In this document: in pieces, positions 44,270-51,505 of the stretch
Layout of the letters: each line of letters begins with the position of its first letter
How positions within the stretch are numbered: position 1 is the stretch's first letter
Assembly: GCA_963729815.1 (NCBI GenBank)
Contig: CAVSPU010000002.1
Location: forward strand, 248,001-312,000
Source of the DNA: DAHUXN01 sp963729815
Lineage (GTDB): Bacteria > Acidobacteriota > Terriglobia > Acidiferrales > UBA7541
Direction: 5' to 3'
DNA length: 64,000 nt
Program-made: the position numbers and the translations under genes
Notes under the pieces: model-generated
Database searches by the model: none
What the model was told of the DNA's origin: nothing
Seen by the model: the letters and a program-made list of their open reading frames with translations, nothing else

Positions 44270-45868
44270 ATGCCCAATCGCTACGACGCAATCATCATCG
44301 GCGGCGGCCACAACGGCCTGGTGAACGCGGCGTACCTCGCGCGCGCAGACAAAAAAGTCCTCGTCCTCGAACGCCGCTACGTTCTCGGTGGCGCCGCCGT
44401 CACTGAAGAAATCATTCCCGGATTCAAATTCTCCGTCTGCTCTTACGTCGTCTCGCTTCTGCGCCCGGAAATCATTCGCGACCTCGACCTCCCGCGCCAC
44501 GGCCTCGAAATCCTGCCGCTCGACGGCACTTTCACGCCCATGCCCAATGGAGACCATCTCTGGCGCGTCAACGACCACGCCAAAACGCGCCGCGAACTCG
44601 TCCGCCATTCGCGCCGCGACGCCGAAGCCTACGACGAATTCGGCAAGGAAATGCTGCAGATGTGCCGCTTCGTCAAGCTGCTGCTCAGCATGACCCCGCC
44701 TGATCCCACCTCGCTCAATCCCAAGGGCCTCAAGAAACTGATGTTTCTCGCCCGCCGTTTTCAGTCCCTCGCCGCCGAGGACAAATACAATCTCGTTCAG
44801 CTCATGACCATGTCCGCCGCGGATTTTCTCGATCAGTGGTTTGAAACAGATGTTCTCAAAGCCACCATGTCCGCCTCCGGAATCATCGGCACGTTTCTCG
44901 GCGTGCGCTCGCCAGGCACCGCTTACGTCCTGCTTCACCATTACATGGGCGAAATCGACGGCGCATTTCGCGCCTGGGGATTCAGTCGCGGCGGCACCGG
45001 CGCGATCTCCAACGCCATCGCCGACGCCGCCCGCGAAGCCGGCGCCGAAATTCGCACCGAAGCTCCCGTCGCGCGCATTCTCACGCGCAATGGCCGCGCC
45101 ACCGGTGTCGCGCTGCAATCCGGCGAAGAAATCGAAGCGAAAGTCGTCTCTTCCAGCGTCGATCCCAATCTCACTTTCGTCAAAATGCTCGACGCCAAGG
45201 ATCTCCCCGCGGAATTTCTCGAAGAAGTTCATCGCTACAAATATCGCGGCTCCTCCGGCAAAGTGAATCTTGCTCTCGACGCGCTCCCCGAATTCACCGC
45301 GGCTCCGCACAATGGCTCGAATTCCAATCATTACCTTCGCGGCGCAATTTCCATTTCGCCCTCCGTCGAATATATGGAGCGCGCCTACGACCAGGCAAAG
45401 TACGGCGAGTTTTCGCATCATCCTTACATCGACATGGTAATTCCCAGCTTGACCGATCCCTCCCTCGCCCCGCCCGGAAAGCACATCCTTTCCTGCTTCG
45501 TCCAGTACGCCCCCTACAAATTGAAGAGCGGCACATGGGATCAGCGCCGCGAAGAATTCGGCGACACCGTCATCAATACCGTCGCCGAGTACGCTCCCAA
45601 TCTCAAGAACATCATCATTGGCAAGCAAGTCCTCACGCCCTGGGACATTGAGCAGCAGATCGGCCTCACTGAGGGCAACATTTTCCAGGGAGAACTTTCG
45701 CTCGAGCAGCTTTTCTTTCTTCGTCCCGTCGCCGGCTGGGCCCGCTATCGCACTCCTATCGACAATCTATATATGTGTGGCTCTGCGACGCATCCTGGCG
45801 GCGGCATCATGGGCGCGCCCGGCCGCCTCGCCGCCCTCGAAATCCTCAAAGACATGGGAGCCCACTAG
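44270..45868 (+). CDS. CrtI/PYROXD2-like FAD-dependent oxidoreductase (copy 1)
   Basis: 532 residues. The N-terminal dinucleotide-binding motif is DAIIIGGGHNGLVNAAYLARADKKVLVLERR, followed by GGAAVTEEIIPGFKFSVCSYVVSLL as in phytoene-desaturase-like and retinol-saturase-like proteins. A middle substrate domain follows, then GGTGAISNAIADAAREAGAEIRTEAPVARIL and the C-terminal FAD-closing segment (NLYMCGSATHPGGGIMGAPGRLAALEIL). The fold catalyses desaturation, saturation or isomerisation of hydrophobic substrates. No phytoene synthase or other carotenoid gene is nearby, so a carotenoid role is not supported. It is closely related to the gene at 46128-47771 and was probably duplicated from a common ancestor. 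Confidence 0.9.
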   Translation: MPNRYDAIIIGGGHNGLVNAAYLARADKKVLVLERRYVLGGAAVTEEIIPGFKFSVCSYVVSLLRPEIIRDLDLPRHGLEILPLDGTFTPMPNGDHLWRVNDHAKTRRELVRHSRRDAEAYDEFGKEMLQMCRFVKLLLSMTPPDPTSLNPKGLKKLMFLARRFQSLAAEDKYNLVQLMTMSAADFLDQWFETDVLKATMSASGIIGTFLGVRSPGTAYVLLHHYMGEIDGAFRAWGFSRGGTGAISNAIADAAREAGAEIRTEAPVARILTRNGRATGVALQSGEEIEAKVVSSSVDPNLTFVKMLDAKDLPAEFLEEVHRYKYRGSSGKVNLALDALPEFTAAPHNGSNSNHYLRGAISISPSVEYMERAYDQAKYGEFSHHPYIDMVIPSLTDPSLAPPGKHILSCFVQYAPYKLKSGTWDQRREEFGDTVINTVAEYAPNLKNIIIGKQVLTPWDIEQQIGLTEGNIFQGELSLEQLFFLRPVAGWARYRTPIDNLYMCGSATHPGGGIMGAPGRLAALEILKDMGAH

Positions 45869-45892
45869 CGTGCCCCTTTTTGCTTCCTATCT

Positions 45893-46064
45893 GTCATCCC
45901 GAACCCGGTCGCACGGGCCGCTACAGCAGCCCAAGAAAAATGAATGTCGGCGAACGGCGGTGAGGGATCTGCTTTTCGGCCTCGCACTTTTGGAGTGCGG
46001 CGGTCCGCCTCGCGGACTCCGGCGAGTCCGTCGGACGAAGCCGGAGCTCGACGCCGCTTTGCCG
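45893..46064 (+). repeat. Composite dispersed repeat between the two oxidoreductase genes
   Basis: Starts GTCATCCCGAACCC, contains GGCGGTGAGGGATCTGCTTTT, and ends with a GC-rich part beginning GGAGTGCGGCGGTCCGC (45993) and finishing GACGCCGCTTTGCCGC (46063). The same parts in the same order form the copy at 47990-48116, which lacks about a dozen bases of the GAGTCCGTCGGACG stem present here. The two direct copies bracket the gene at 46128-47771. Confidence 0.75.
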
Positions 46065-46127
46065 CGCCGCACAGGGCTCCGAGGTGTCGTCTCGCTGTAC
46101 TCCTGCGATTTTGTGGAGTCCACTTAA

Positions 46128-47771
46128 ATGACTTCGCGCGAGATCATCCTCATCGGGGCCGGCCAAAATTCTCTCGTCGCCGCATTTTATCTCGCGCGCG
46201 CCGGCTTCAAACCATTAATCCTCGAACGTCGCTCCACCGTCGGCGGCGCTGCCTCCACCATCGAATTTCATCCCGGCTTTCGCGCCTCGGTTCTCGATGG
46301 CTTTCACGGCCCGCTCGCGCCCGCCATCGCTAAAGATATGCAGCTCGACGCCCACGGCGTCCACTGGCTCGAATCAAAATGTTGCGTCTTCGCGCCTTCG
46401 CCCGACGCACGCGCGCTTCTTCTCTATCGCGACGCAGCCCAATCCGCGAAAAGCATCGAGGCGTTCTCGAAATCCGACGCGCTCAAATATGCCGAGCTGG
46501 CCAGCATATTCGAGAGCGCCCGCGGCCTCATCCGTGATCTGCTCCTGATGACTCCGCCCGGCATCGACAGCCCGACTTTCGCCGACATTTGGAGTTTGCT
46601 CCGCGCCGGAAAAACATTCCGCGGCCTCGGCAAAAAGAACATGCGGCGTCTGCTGCGTTGGGGGCCGATGGCCGCCGCCGATTTCGCCGCGGAATTTTTC
46701 GAAACCGAACTTTTGCGCGCCGTGATCGCGGCGCCCGGAATCTTCGGCGCGGCGGCGGGGCCCTGGTCCGCGGGAACGGCCGCGCTTCTGCTTTTGCGTT
46801 TGGGCGCGGGCGGCTTACCCGACGGTGGCTTGCATCGCGTTCGCGGCGCGGGCCCGCCCGCCGTGGCAGGAGGCGAGAGCGTGCTCTCCGAAGCCATGGC
46901 CGCGGTCGCGATGCGCGCCGGCGCTGAGATTCGCCTCAACGCCGAAGTCGCGCGCATCATCGTGAAGGAAGGCGCCGTGGCGGGCATCGCGCTCACCACC
47001 GGCGAAGAAATTGCCGCGAAGGCCGTCGTCTCCGGCGCGGACCCCAGGCGCACTTTCCTCAAGTTGATCGAGCCTGTGCATCTCGCGCCTAGTTTTCTCG
47101 TCAAGATGCGCCACTATCGCTCGACGGGAACTGTCGCGCGTGTCCTCCTCGCGCTCGACGGCCTGCCGAATTTTACCGCGCTGAAAAATTCCTCCTCGGC
47201 GGAGAATGGCGCAAACGCCGCGCTCACCGGACGCATTCACATCGGCCCGGAGATCGATTATCTCGAGCGCGCCTTCGACGATTCCAAATACGGCGATTTC
47301 TCCCGCGCTCCGTATCTCGAAGCCACCATTCCATCTCTGCTCGATCCTTCCCTCGCGCCTTCCGGCAAGCACGTCATGGCGATTCACATGCAATACGCGC
47401 CTTACAAATTGAAGAGTGGCGACTGGGCGAGCCAGCGCGACGCCTTGGCCGGCGTCGTCGTGAAAACGCTCGCGCAATACGCCCCCGATCTGCCCTCGAA
47501 AATCCTCGCGCGCCGCGTCATCACCCCGCTCGATCTCGAAGAAGACTACGGCCTCACCGGCGGACACATTTCGCACGGCGAACTCTCGCTCGACCAGTTT
47601 TTCACCATGCGCCCGCTGCTCGGTTTTGCTCGCTATCGCGCTCCCATTCGCGGCCTCTTCCTCTGCGGCTCCGGGACGCATCCCGGCGTCGCCCTCGCCG
47701 GCGCCTCCGGCCTCAACGCCTCCCGTGAAGTCGTCAAATCCATCCGCTCCAAGCCTCGTTACATCGGCTGA
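46128..47771 (+). CDS. CrtI/PYROXD2-like FAD-dependent oxidoreductase (copy 2)
   Basis: 547 residues and paralogous to the product of 44270-45868. The FAD motif is EIILIGAGQNSLVAAFYLARAGFKPLILERR, with a Gln-Asn-Ser in place of the usual His-Asn-Gly of copy 1. Then come GGAASTIEFHPGFRAS, the second FAD segment GAEIRLNAEVARIIVKEGAVAGIALTTGEEI and the C-terminal GLFLCGSGTHPGVALAGASGLNASREV. Both share LKSGxWxxxRD/E and DLPSKIL-like positions, so the pair could form a heteromeric or sequential enzyme set. The substrate is unknown. It starts at ATG 46128 with TGGAG nearby. It is flanked on both sides by copies of the same repeat. Confidence 0.9.
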   Translation: MTSREIILIGAGQNSLVAAFYLARAGFKPLILERRSTVGGAASTIEFHPGFRASVLDGFHGPLAPAIAKDMQLDAHGVHWLESKCCVFAPSPDARALLLYRDAAQSAKSIEAFSKSDALKYAELASIFESARGLIRDLLLMTPPGIDSPTFADIWSLLRAGKTFRGLGKKNMRRLLRWGPMAAADFAAEFFETELLRAVIAAPGIFGAAAGPWSAGTAALLLLRLGAGGLPDGGLHRVRGAGPPAVAGGESVLSEAMAAVAMRAGAEIRLNAEVARIIVKEGAVAGIALTTGEEIAAKAVVSGADPRRTFLKLIEPVHLAPSFLVKMRHYRSTGTVARVLLALDGLPNFTALKNSSSAENGANAALTGRIHIGPEIDYLERAFDDSKYGDFSRAPYLEATIPSLLDPSLAPSGKHVMAIHMQYAPYKLKSGDWASQRDALAGVVVKTLAQYAPDLPSKILARRVITPLDLEEDYGLTGGHISHGELSLDQFFTMRPLLGFARYRAPIRGLFLCGSGTHPGVALAGASGLNASREVVKSIRSKPRYIG

Positions 47772-48204
47772 GCCCGCGACTGATCCCACGGCAAAACCAT
47801 CTCCGCATCTTCTCAATGTTTTGTAGCGGCGGGCTCTAGTCCGGCACTCTTAGCCTGTGTGCCTTTGCTTTCGTAGGGGCGCTGCTTGCTGCGCCCGCGC
47901 GTCCTGAATTCGAGGGGGTGCCCCTAGCGCAGCCGAGACGCGTACCCCTGCGCTTAACTCGCCTGTCCGCGTTTAGTTTTCTTTACGTTGTCATCCCGAA
48001 CCCAGACCGCCGCTTTTGCGGGATGGCGGTGAGGGATCTGCTTTTGGTTCTTTCGGAGTGCGGCGGTCCGCATCGCGGACTCCGGCGCAGCCGGAGCTCG
48101 ACGCCGCTTTGCCGCAGCCCGACTGGCGCCGCCCCGTCGCTTCGACCCTTGAGGGTCTGCGACTTTGGAATTGTTTTCCTGGGCGGATGTGCCAGGTGAA
48201 CGTC
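47772..48204. repeat. Repeat-rich intergenic stretch
   Basis: No gene is supported. It contains a hairpin with arms GGGCGC and GCGCCC (47877-47896, 8-base loop), typical of dispersed palindromes in this lineage. The composite repeat starting GTCATCCCGAA at 47990 runs to 48116 and matches the copy at 45893-46064. Short reading frames here are read through repeats and are not coding-like. Confidence 0.65.
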
Positions 48205-48513
48205 CTAAGACAGCCTTCGTCTAGAATCCAAGAACCAGCCTAGGAATACTGTCGCGCCAAGAAACTCTAGCCCGAAGGTGAAACTGAGAGGCCAGATTCC
48301 CATTTGGCGTACGTACTCCTTGAAAATAAGAACGCAGGTCGCGTTAGCCAGAACTAAGACTGTGAGCGATACCCACAGTCTCAATCTCTTCCGGAGGTTC
48401 CAATACATGGAAATCAATACGGCCAAATAAATCACACTGAAAAACACAAGTCTCACGAGCCAATCATTAGTTCTGGCTCCAGATCGATGGGAGCCAGATA
48501 TCAGTGACCACAA
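48205..48513 (-). CDS. Small membrane protein, start uncertain
   Basis: At least 102 residues with three hydrophobic helices (about residues 22-40, 48-64 and 74-94), and basic residues RKRLRLW and RRR at helix ends as the positive-inside rule expects. No family is recognised. The only start in the continuous frame is TTG 48513. The frame stays open and protein-like for about 22 more codons (HGYWAGFWDLVFAFSLW) before a TGA. An ATG with a good hydrophobic N-terminus exists in the next frame (near 48578), so a frameshift or a sequencing error could have split a longer gene. It lies inside a repeat-rich region with no operon partner. Confidence 0.45.
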   Translation of the reverse strand: MWSLISGSHRSGARTNDWLVRLVFFSVIYLAVLISMYWNLRKRLRLWVSLTVLVLANATCVLIFKEYVRQMGIWPLSFTFGLEFLGATVFLGWFLDSRRRLS

Positions 48514-48821
48514 TGAAAACGCAAAGACAAGATCCCAGAAGCCCGCCCAGTAGCCATGGATGTGAGGTGAGCCTCATGCTTGCATTCTAAACCTTACTGA
48601 TTTCCAAACGATACATCCTCCTCGAATTAGCGTCGCCCTGGCAGCCAACTCGAAACACACCCGGCCCCCTTCCGGGGTTTACCATGACGGCCTGTCGAGG
48701 CGTCTTCCGCCAGAGGCTTTTTGGGTTTGGTAGCGCAGAGTCTCGCCTTTTGAGACTCTGCGGCATTGAATTTTCTTTTGTAGAGCCTGCGCCACAGGCC
48801 GTCTTCCGGCAGTGACTCACT
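48514..48821. repeat. Intergenic hairpin repeat region
   Basis: Contains a perfect 11-base stem, CGCAGAGTCTC (48734-48744) and GAGACTCTGCG (48752-48762), with a 7-base loop. A further imperfect palindrome lies around 48659-48676 (CCGGCCCCCTTCCGGGG). An ORF on the minus strand through these elements is an artefact of the repeat sequence. Part of this region may encode the missing start of the membrane protein at 48205-48513. Confidence 0.6.
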
Positions 48822-49058
48822 TTGAAGTCAGATGTGTGTATCTATCCGGGGCCGCATGTGTCAGTATCGCCTGTGGCAAAATTAAAGGTTTCGATACCAA
48901 AGGTGCTGCCAACTAGCCCGATAGCCCTCGTCTGCCCTTTCTGTAGGGCCAAACCTGGTGACGACTGCGCTACAAGCTCGGGTGGATTCTCCGTCGTTCA
49001 TGTCGCGAGAATCGAGGCGGCAGCCCGAATCGACAAGTCAAGGAAACGCAAAGGTTAG
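48822..49058 (+). CDS. Small zinc-ribbon protein
   Basis: Up to 78 residues. The start is uncertain (TTG 48822, GTG 48834 or later). The C-terminal half holds the pattern C-P-F-C-(x)3-P-G-D-D-C-(x)10-H-(x)2-R: LVCPFCRAKPGDDCATSSG, then VVHVARIEAAARIDK. This spacing is that of the small 'zinc finger' domain found in phage and actinobacterial proteins (CPxCxAxPGxxCxTxSGxxxxxxHxxR). Three Cys and one His can bind one zinc. It is probably a nucleic-acid-binding accessory protein; the role is unknown. It lies between repeat blocks with no obvious partner. Confidence 0.6.
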   Translation: MKSDVCIYPGPHVSVSPVAKLKVSIPKVLPTSPIALVCPFCRAKPGDDCATSSGGFSVVHVARIEAAARIDKSRKRKG

Positions 49059-49186
49059 TATTTCTTTTGCGCTCCCAGACGCTGCTGTCCCGTATTCCAT
49101 GCACGAATCGCTCAAGCAAAGTCCGTAAGAATCAGCCCATTAAGAGCACTTCCAATTGAGTCATTAATCCGCCTTCCTTTTTTTCT

Positions 49187-49276
49187 TTGACAAGTTAGTT
49201 ATAAAGTGGTACACATAACACTTGCGCGGGATATTTCCCGCGCCGCAGGCCGCCGTGTACGGCGGCTTTTGTATTT
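49187..49276 (+). ncRNA. Candidate short RNA or attenuator: promoter, two hairpins, U-tract
   Basis: TTGACA (49187-49192) stands 17 bases from TACACA (49210-49215), with TGG just upstream of the latter. About 9 bases after this element comes a perfect hairpin with arms GCGCGGGA and TCCCGCGC (49224-49243, 4-base loop). Five bases later a second perfect hairpin (arms GCCGCCG and CGGCGGC, 49249-49266) is followed by TTTTGTATTT. Predicted transcription from about 49222 would yield a roughly 50-base RNA ending at an intrinsic terminator. The -10 is weak (3 of 6). The start of nuoB is 416 bases further on, so this is not a simple leader. An upstream-gene terminator cannot be excluded for the second hairpin. 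Confidence 0.4.
49249..49276 (+). terminator. Intrinsic terminator hairpin
   Basis: A 7-base G/C stem (GCCGCCG / CGGCGGC) with loop TGTA at 49249-49266, followed by TTTTGTATTT. Acting rightward it would end any transcript from the zinc-ribbon gene at 48822-49058 or from the local promoter at 49187. Confidence 0.6.
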
Positions 49277-49294
49277 AGGGGGAAGGCGAATGGC

Positions 49295-49376
49295 GATTTC
49301 CAATCGCACCTATGGGGAATTAGAACCTCACGTAACTCCCACAAAACAAACGATGGCCCCCCGCTCTAATCACGGA
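49295..49376 (+). repeat. Dispersed repeat, copy B
   Basis: CAATCG (49301), GAATTAG at +16 (49317), AAAACA at +42 (49343) and TAATC at +66 (49367) match the spacing of the copies at 3845-3931 and 49484-49570. The inverted repeat is weaker here. It lies in the leader region of nuoB, downstream of the terminator hairpin. Confidence 0.75.
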
Positions 49377-49483
49377 ATTTTCCGTTTTTACAAGATTTCC
49401 TGTCCGCTTCCGGACACTCGGAATGCGTCTCACGCCTTTTCTGCTCACTCATCACTGACCACTGGTCACTGTTTTTCCAATCG
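49377..49483. other. Spacer between repeat copies B and C
   Basis: A low-complexity C/T-rich stretch including a partial palindrome GACCA/TGGTC at about 49457-49467. No gene was found. Together with the flanking repeat copies it makes up most of the 633-base gap before nuoB. Confidence 0.4.
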
Positions 49484-49570
49484 TTTTTCTAATCGCCAAC
49501 CCGCCGAATTAGGATTGCCCGCAACTCACACAAAACACAGCCCCGCCCCATTTCTAATCGCCAACTTTGG
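49484..49570 (+). repeat. Dispersed repeat, copy C
   Basis: TAATCGCC (49490), GAATTAG at +16 (49506), AAAACA at +42 (49532) and a second TAATCGCC at +65 (49555). The spacing is identical to the copy at 3845-3931. It ends about 120 bases before nuoB. Confidence 0.8.
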
Positions 49571-49635
49571 CACCATATTTCGACGCCAGACTCTCCTGGT
49601 CCCTCGCGTTCCAATTCGCACCACGTCACTCGCAT

Positions 49636-49664
49636 TTGCACTCGGCGCTGCAAAGTGCGAAAAT
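49636..49664 (+). promoter_or_regulatory. Candidate nuoB promoter
   Basis: TTGCAC (49636-49641), 17 bases, then GAAAAT (49659-49664), a four-of-six -10. A start near 49671 would leave a short leader containing AGGAG ahead of ATG 49692. Modest support only. Confidence 0.35.
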
Positions 49665-49691
49665 GATTTGTACGGCATAGGAGACGCGCGC

Positions 49692-50276
49692 ATGTCGGTT
49701 CAACTGGCAAAAGGCGTAACGCTCGAGACGCCCGAAGAGGCGACAAATTTCCTGAAAAAAGAGGGCATCCTCTTCGCGCAACTCGACCGGCTGGTCAACT
49801 GGGCGCGCCGCAGCTCGATTTGGCCCATGTCCTTCGGCCTCGCCTGCTGCGCCATCGAGATGATGTGTTTCGCTGCGTCGCGCTTCGACGTGGCCCGCTT
49901 CGGCGCCGAAGTTTTTCGCGGCTCGCCGCGCCAGTCCGATCTGATGATTATCGCCGGCCGCGTTTCGCAGAAAATGGCGCCCGTCATTCGCCAGCTCTAC
50001 GATCAAATGCCCGAGCCGAAGTGGGTGATTTCCATGGGCGTGTGCGCGACTTCCGGAGGCGTGTTCAATAATTACGCGATCGTGCAGGGCGTGAATCAGG
50101 TAATTCCCGTCGACGTTTACGTTCCCGGTTGCCCGCCGCGGCCCGAGATGCTGCTCTTCAGCCTGATGCAATTGCAGCGCAAGATCGACAAAGAGCGCGG
50201 CAGCTTCCTCGAAGCAATCAACACGGGCAAAAATCGCAATCCCGGCGACGCCCTCGGCATCACCATCAACAACTAG
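49692..50276 (+). CDS. nuoB: NADH-quinone oxidoreductase subunit B
   Basis: 194 residues from ATG 49692, which has AGGAG 9 bases upstream. The open frame begins much earlier at 49206 but runs through repeats. NuoB carries the N2 [4Fe-4S] cluster next to the quinone site of respiratory complex I. All four ligands are present: the adjacent pair Cys52-Cys53 (GLACCAIEMM), Cys118 (MGVCATSGG) and Cys147 (VPGCPPRPE). Other conserved pieces are SSIWPMSFG, DLMIIAGRVSQKMAPVIRQLY and VDVYVPGCPPRPEMLL. None of the other nuo genes is adjacent: the right neighbour is ygfZ on the opposite strand, the left a zinc-ribbon gene. The product should still join complex I encoded elsewhere, or be an extra copy. Confidence 0.95.
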   Translation: MSVQLAKGVTLETPEEATNFLKKEGILFAQLDRLVNWARRSSIWPMSFGLACCAIEMMCFAASRFDVARFGAEVFRGSPRQSDLMIIAGRVSQKMAPVIRQLYDQMPEPKWVISMGVCATSGGVFNNYAIVQGVNQVIPVDVYVPGCPPRPEMLLFSLMQLQRKIDKERGSFLEAINTGKNRNPGDALGITINN

Positions 50277-50288
50277 TCGCGATCCGCT

Positions 50289-51383
50289 TCAGACGCACGA
50301 ATCGGATTTTTTTTCGGCGGCTGGCGATTCGATCACTTCCGCATGGCCGCTTTTCCACGTGACTTTGCTTCCCGGCTCCGTTTGCTCGCGCCGCACGTAT
50401 CCCATTCCAATCACTGCATTCATCGCCGGAGATTTCGCCGCCCGCGTCACGAATCCGATTTCTGTCTCGTCGGCGAAAAGCTCCTCGCCGCGGCCGGGAA
50501 TCGCGTCACCGGAAAATCGCAGCATCACCCGACGGCGTTGAATGTGCCCGCGCGAACGTACCCGCTCGACAATCTCCTGTCCCGTGTAGCAGCCTTTCGT
50601 GTAACTGATGTGCGTCGCTTCGAGCGCGGCTTGATGCGGAATCTGGTTGTCGTCAAAATCCACGCCGAACCATGGAATGCCGGCTTCGAGCCGTAATATA
50701 TTCAATGCGGCGTAGCCAACCGGACCGCCGCCGTGGCGCCGAGCCGCTTCGAGCAGCAAATTCCACAGCGCGGATAAATTTTCGCGCGCGGTCAAAAATT
50801 CTGCGGCGTGAATTTTTCCCGGTGAATTGCGAATGATGCGGCAGGAAATTCCCGCGACGGATTTTTCGACATGGCCAAATTCGGGAAGGGAATTGAAATC
50901 AAGGCCGCAGAGTTCGCGCAGCGCAGCGGGTGTTTGCGGCCCTTCGAGCGCGAGCGTGCCGGATTTGCCCGTCAAATCCTCCATCGCCACATCGTCCATG
51001 ATGATGAATTTATCGAATGCTTCGACGAGGCGTTCGCGAATCATGGCGTAAGAAATCACGAGCAGGCGATCTTCCAGGGCGAGAGTTTCCACTTCAGCCA
51101 GAATGCGGCCTTGAGGACTCAGCAGAAGCGAAATATTTCCGTGGCCGGGCGCGAGATCGCGAATGTTGTTGGTGAGCATTGCGTTCAAATAGCGGCGGCG
51201 ATCTTCGCCGGTGAAAGAAAGCACGGCGCGACAATTCTTGTCGAGCGCGCCGATAGATTCGCGCGCGAATTTATATTCGCAGGCCACGTCGCCATAATCG
51301 CGGGGCAGAACGCAGCCGAAATACTCGGCAAAAGTCGCGCCGAGCTGTTCATGTTCGGGTTTGAGTGGTGTATCAAGAGCCAT
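50289..51383 (-). CDS. ygfZ: YgfZ/IBA57-like folate-binding Fe-S assembly protein
   Basis: 364 residues from ATG 51383 (a longer frame goes to 51476; the chosen start gives the GcvT-like beginning LKPEHEQLGATFAEYFG, but no strong ribosome site is visible for either). It has the GcvT fold and the YgfZ signature with the essential Cys: YTKGCYTGQEIVERVRSRGHIQRRRV. Other family features are FTGEDRRRYLNAMLTNNI and the C-terminal domain. YgfZ/IBA57 proteins use tetrahydrofolate to help mature or repair certain [4Fe-4S] enzymes. Its stop is 12 bases from the end of nuoB, which encodes an Fe-S subunit, an apt although convergent neighbour. Confidence 0.9.
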   Translation of the reverse strand: MALDTPLKPEHEQLGATFAEYFGCVLPRDYGDVACEYKFARESIGALDKNCRAVLSFTGEDRRRYLNAMLTNNIRDLAPGHGNISLLLSPQGRILAEVETLALEDRLLVISYAMIRERLVEAFDKFIIMDDVAMEDLTGKSGTLALEGPQTPAALRELCGLDFNSLPEFGHVEKSVAGISCRIIRNSPGKIHAAEFLTARENLSALWNLLLEAARRHGGGPVGYAALNILRLEAGIPWFGVDFDDNQIPHQAALEATHISYTKGCYTGQEIVERVRSRGHIQRRRVMLRFSGDAIPGRGEELFADETEIGFVTRAAKSPAMNAVIGMGYVRREQTEPGSKVTWKSGHAEVIESPAAEKKSDSCV

Positions 51384-51488
51384 AATGGGGAGCGACGTAA
51401 TCTCTCGCGCTTCCATCTTATCAGATGCCGGCGCGCGCATGCGGACTCGGCGGTACGGATGAGGGCCGCGCGGCACAATGAGAAAGAT

Positions 51489-51497
51489 TGTTATACT
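51489..51497 (+). promoter_or_regulatory. Extended -10 element directly before the MBL gene
   Basis: TGTTATACT, an extended -10, ends 8 bases before ATG 51506, so transcription should begin within 1-3 bases of the start codon. No -35 is evident. The gene also lacks a ribosome-binding site, so it is probably leaderless. Confidence 0.45.
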
Positions 51498-51505
51498 GAC
51501 CTGCG

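Noticed and set aside
43991..45628. A 545-residue minus-strand ORF antisense to the first FAD oxidoreductase
   Set aside because: The long antisense frame arises from G/C at third positions of the true gene. It has no start region or motif of its own.
48587..48820. A 77-residue minus-strand ORF
   Set aside because: It spans the perfect 11-base hairpin and other palindromes; the reading frame is a by-product of the repeat.
49206..49691. A longer start for nuoB
   Set aside because: The upstream frame runs through a terminator hairpin and two repeat copies. ATG 49692 has a good ribosome site and gives the family length.
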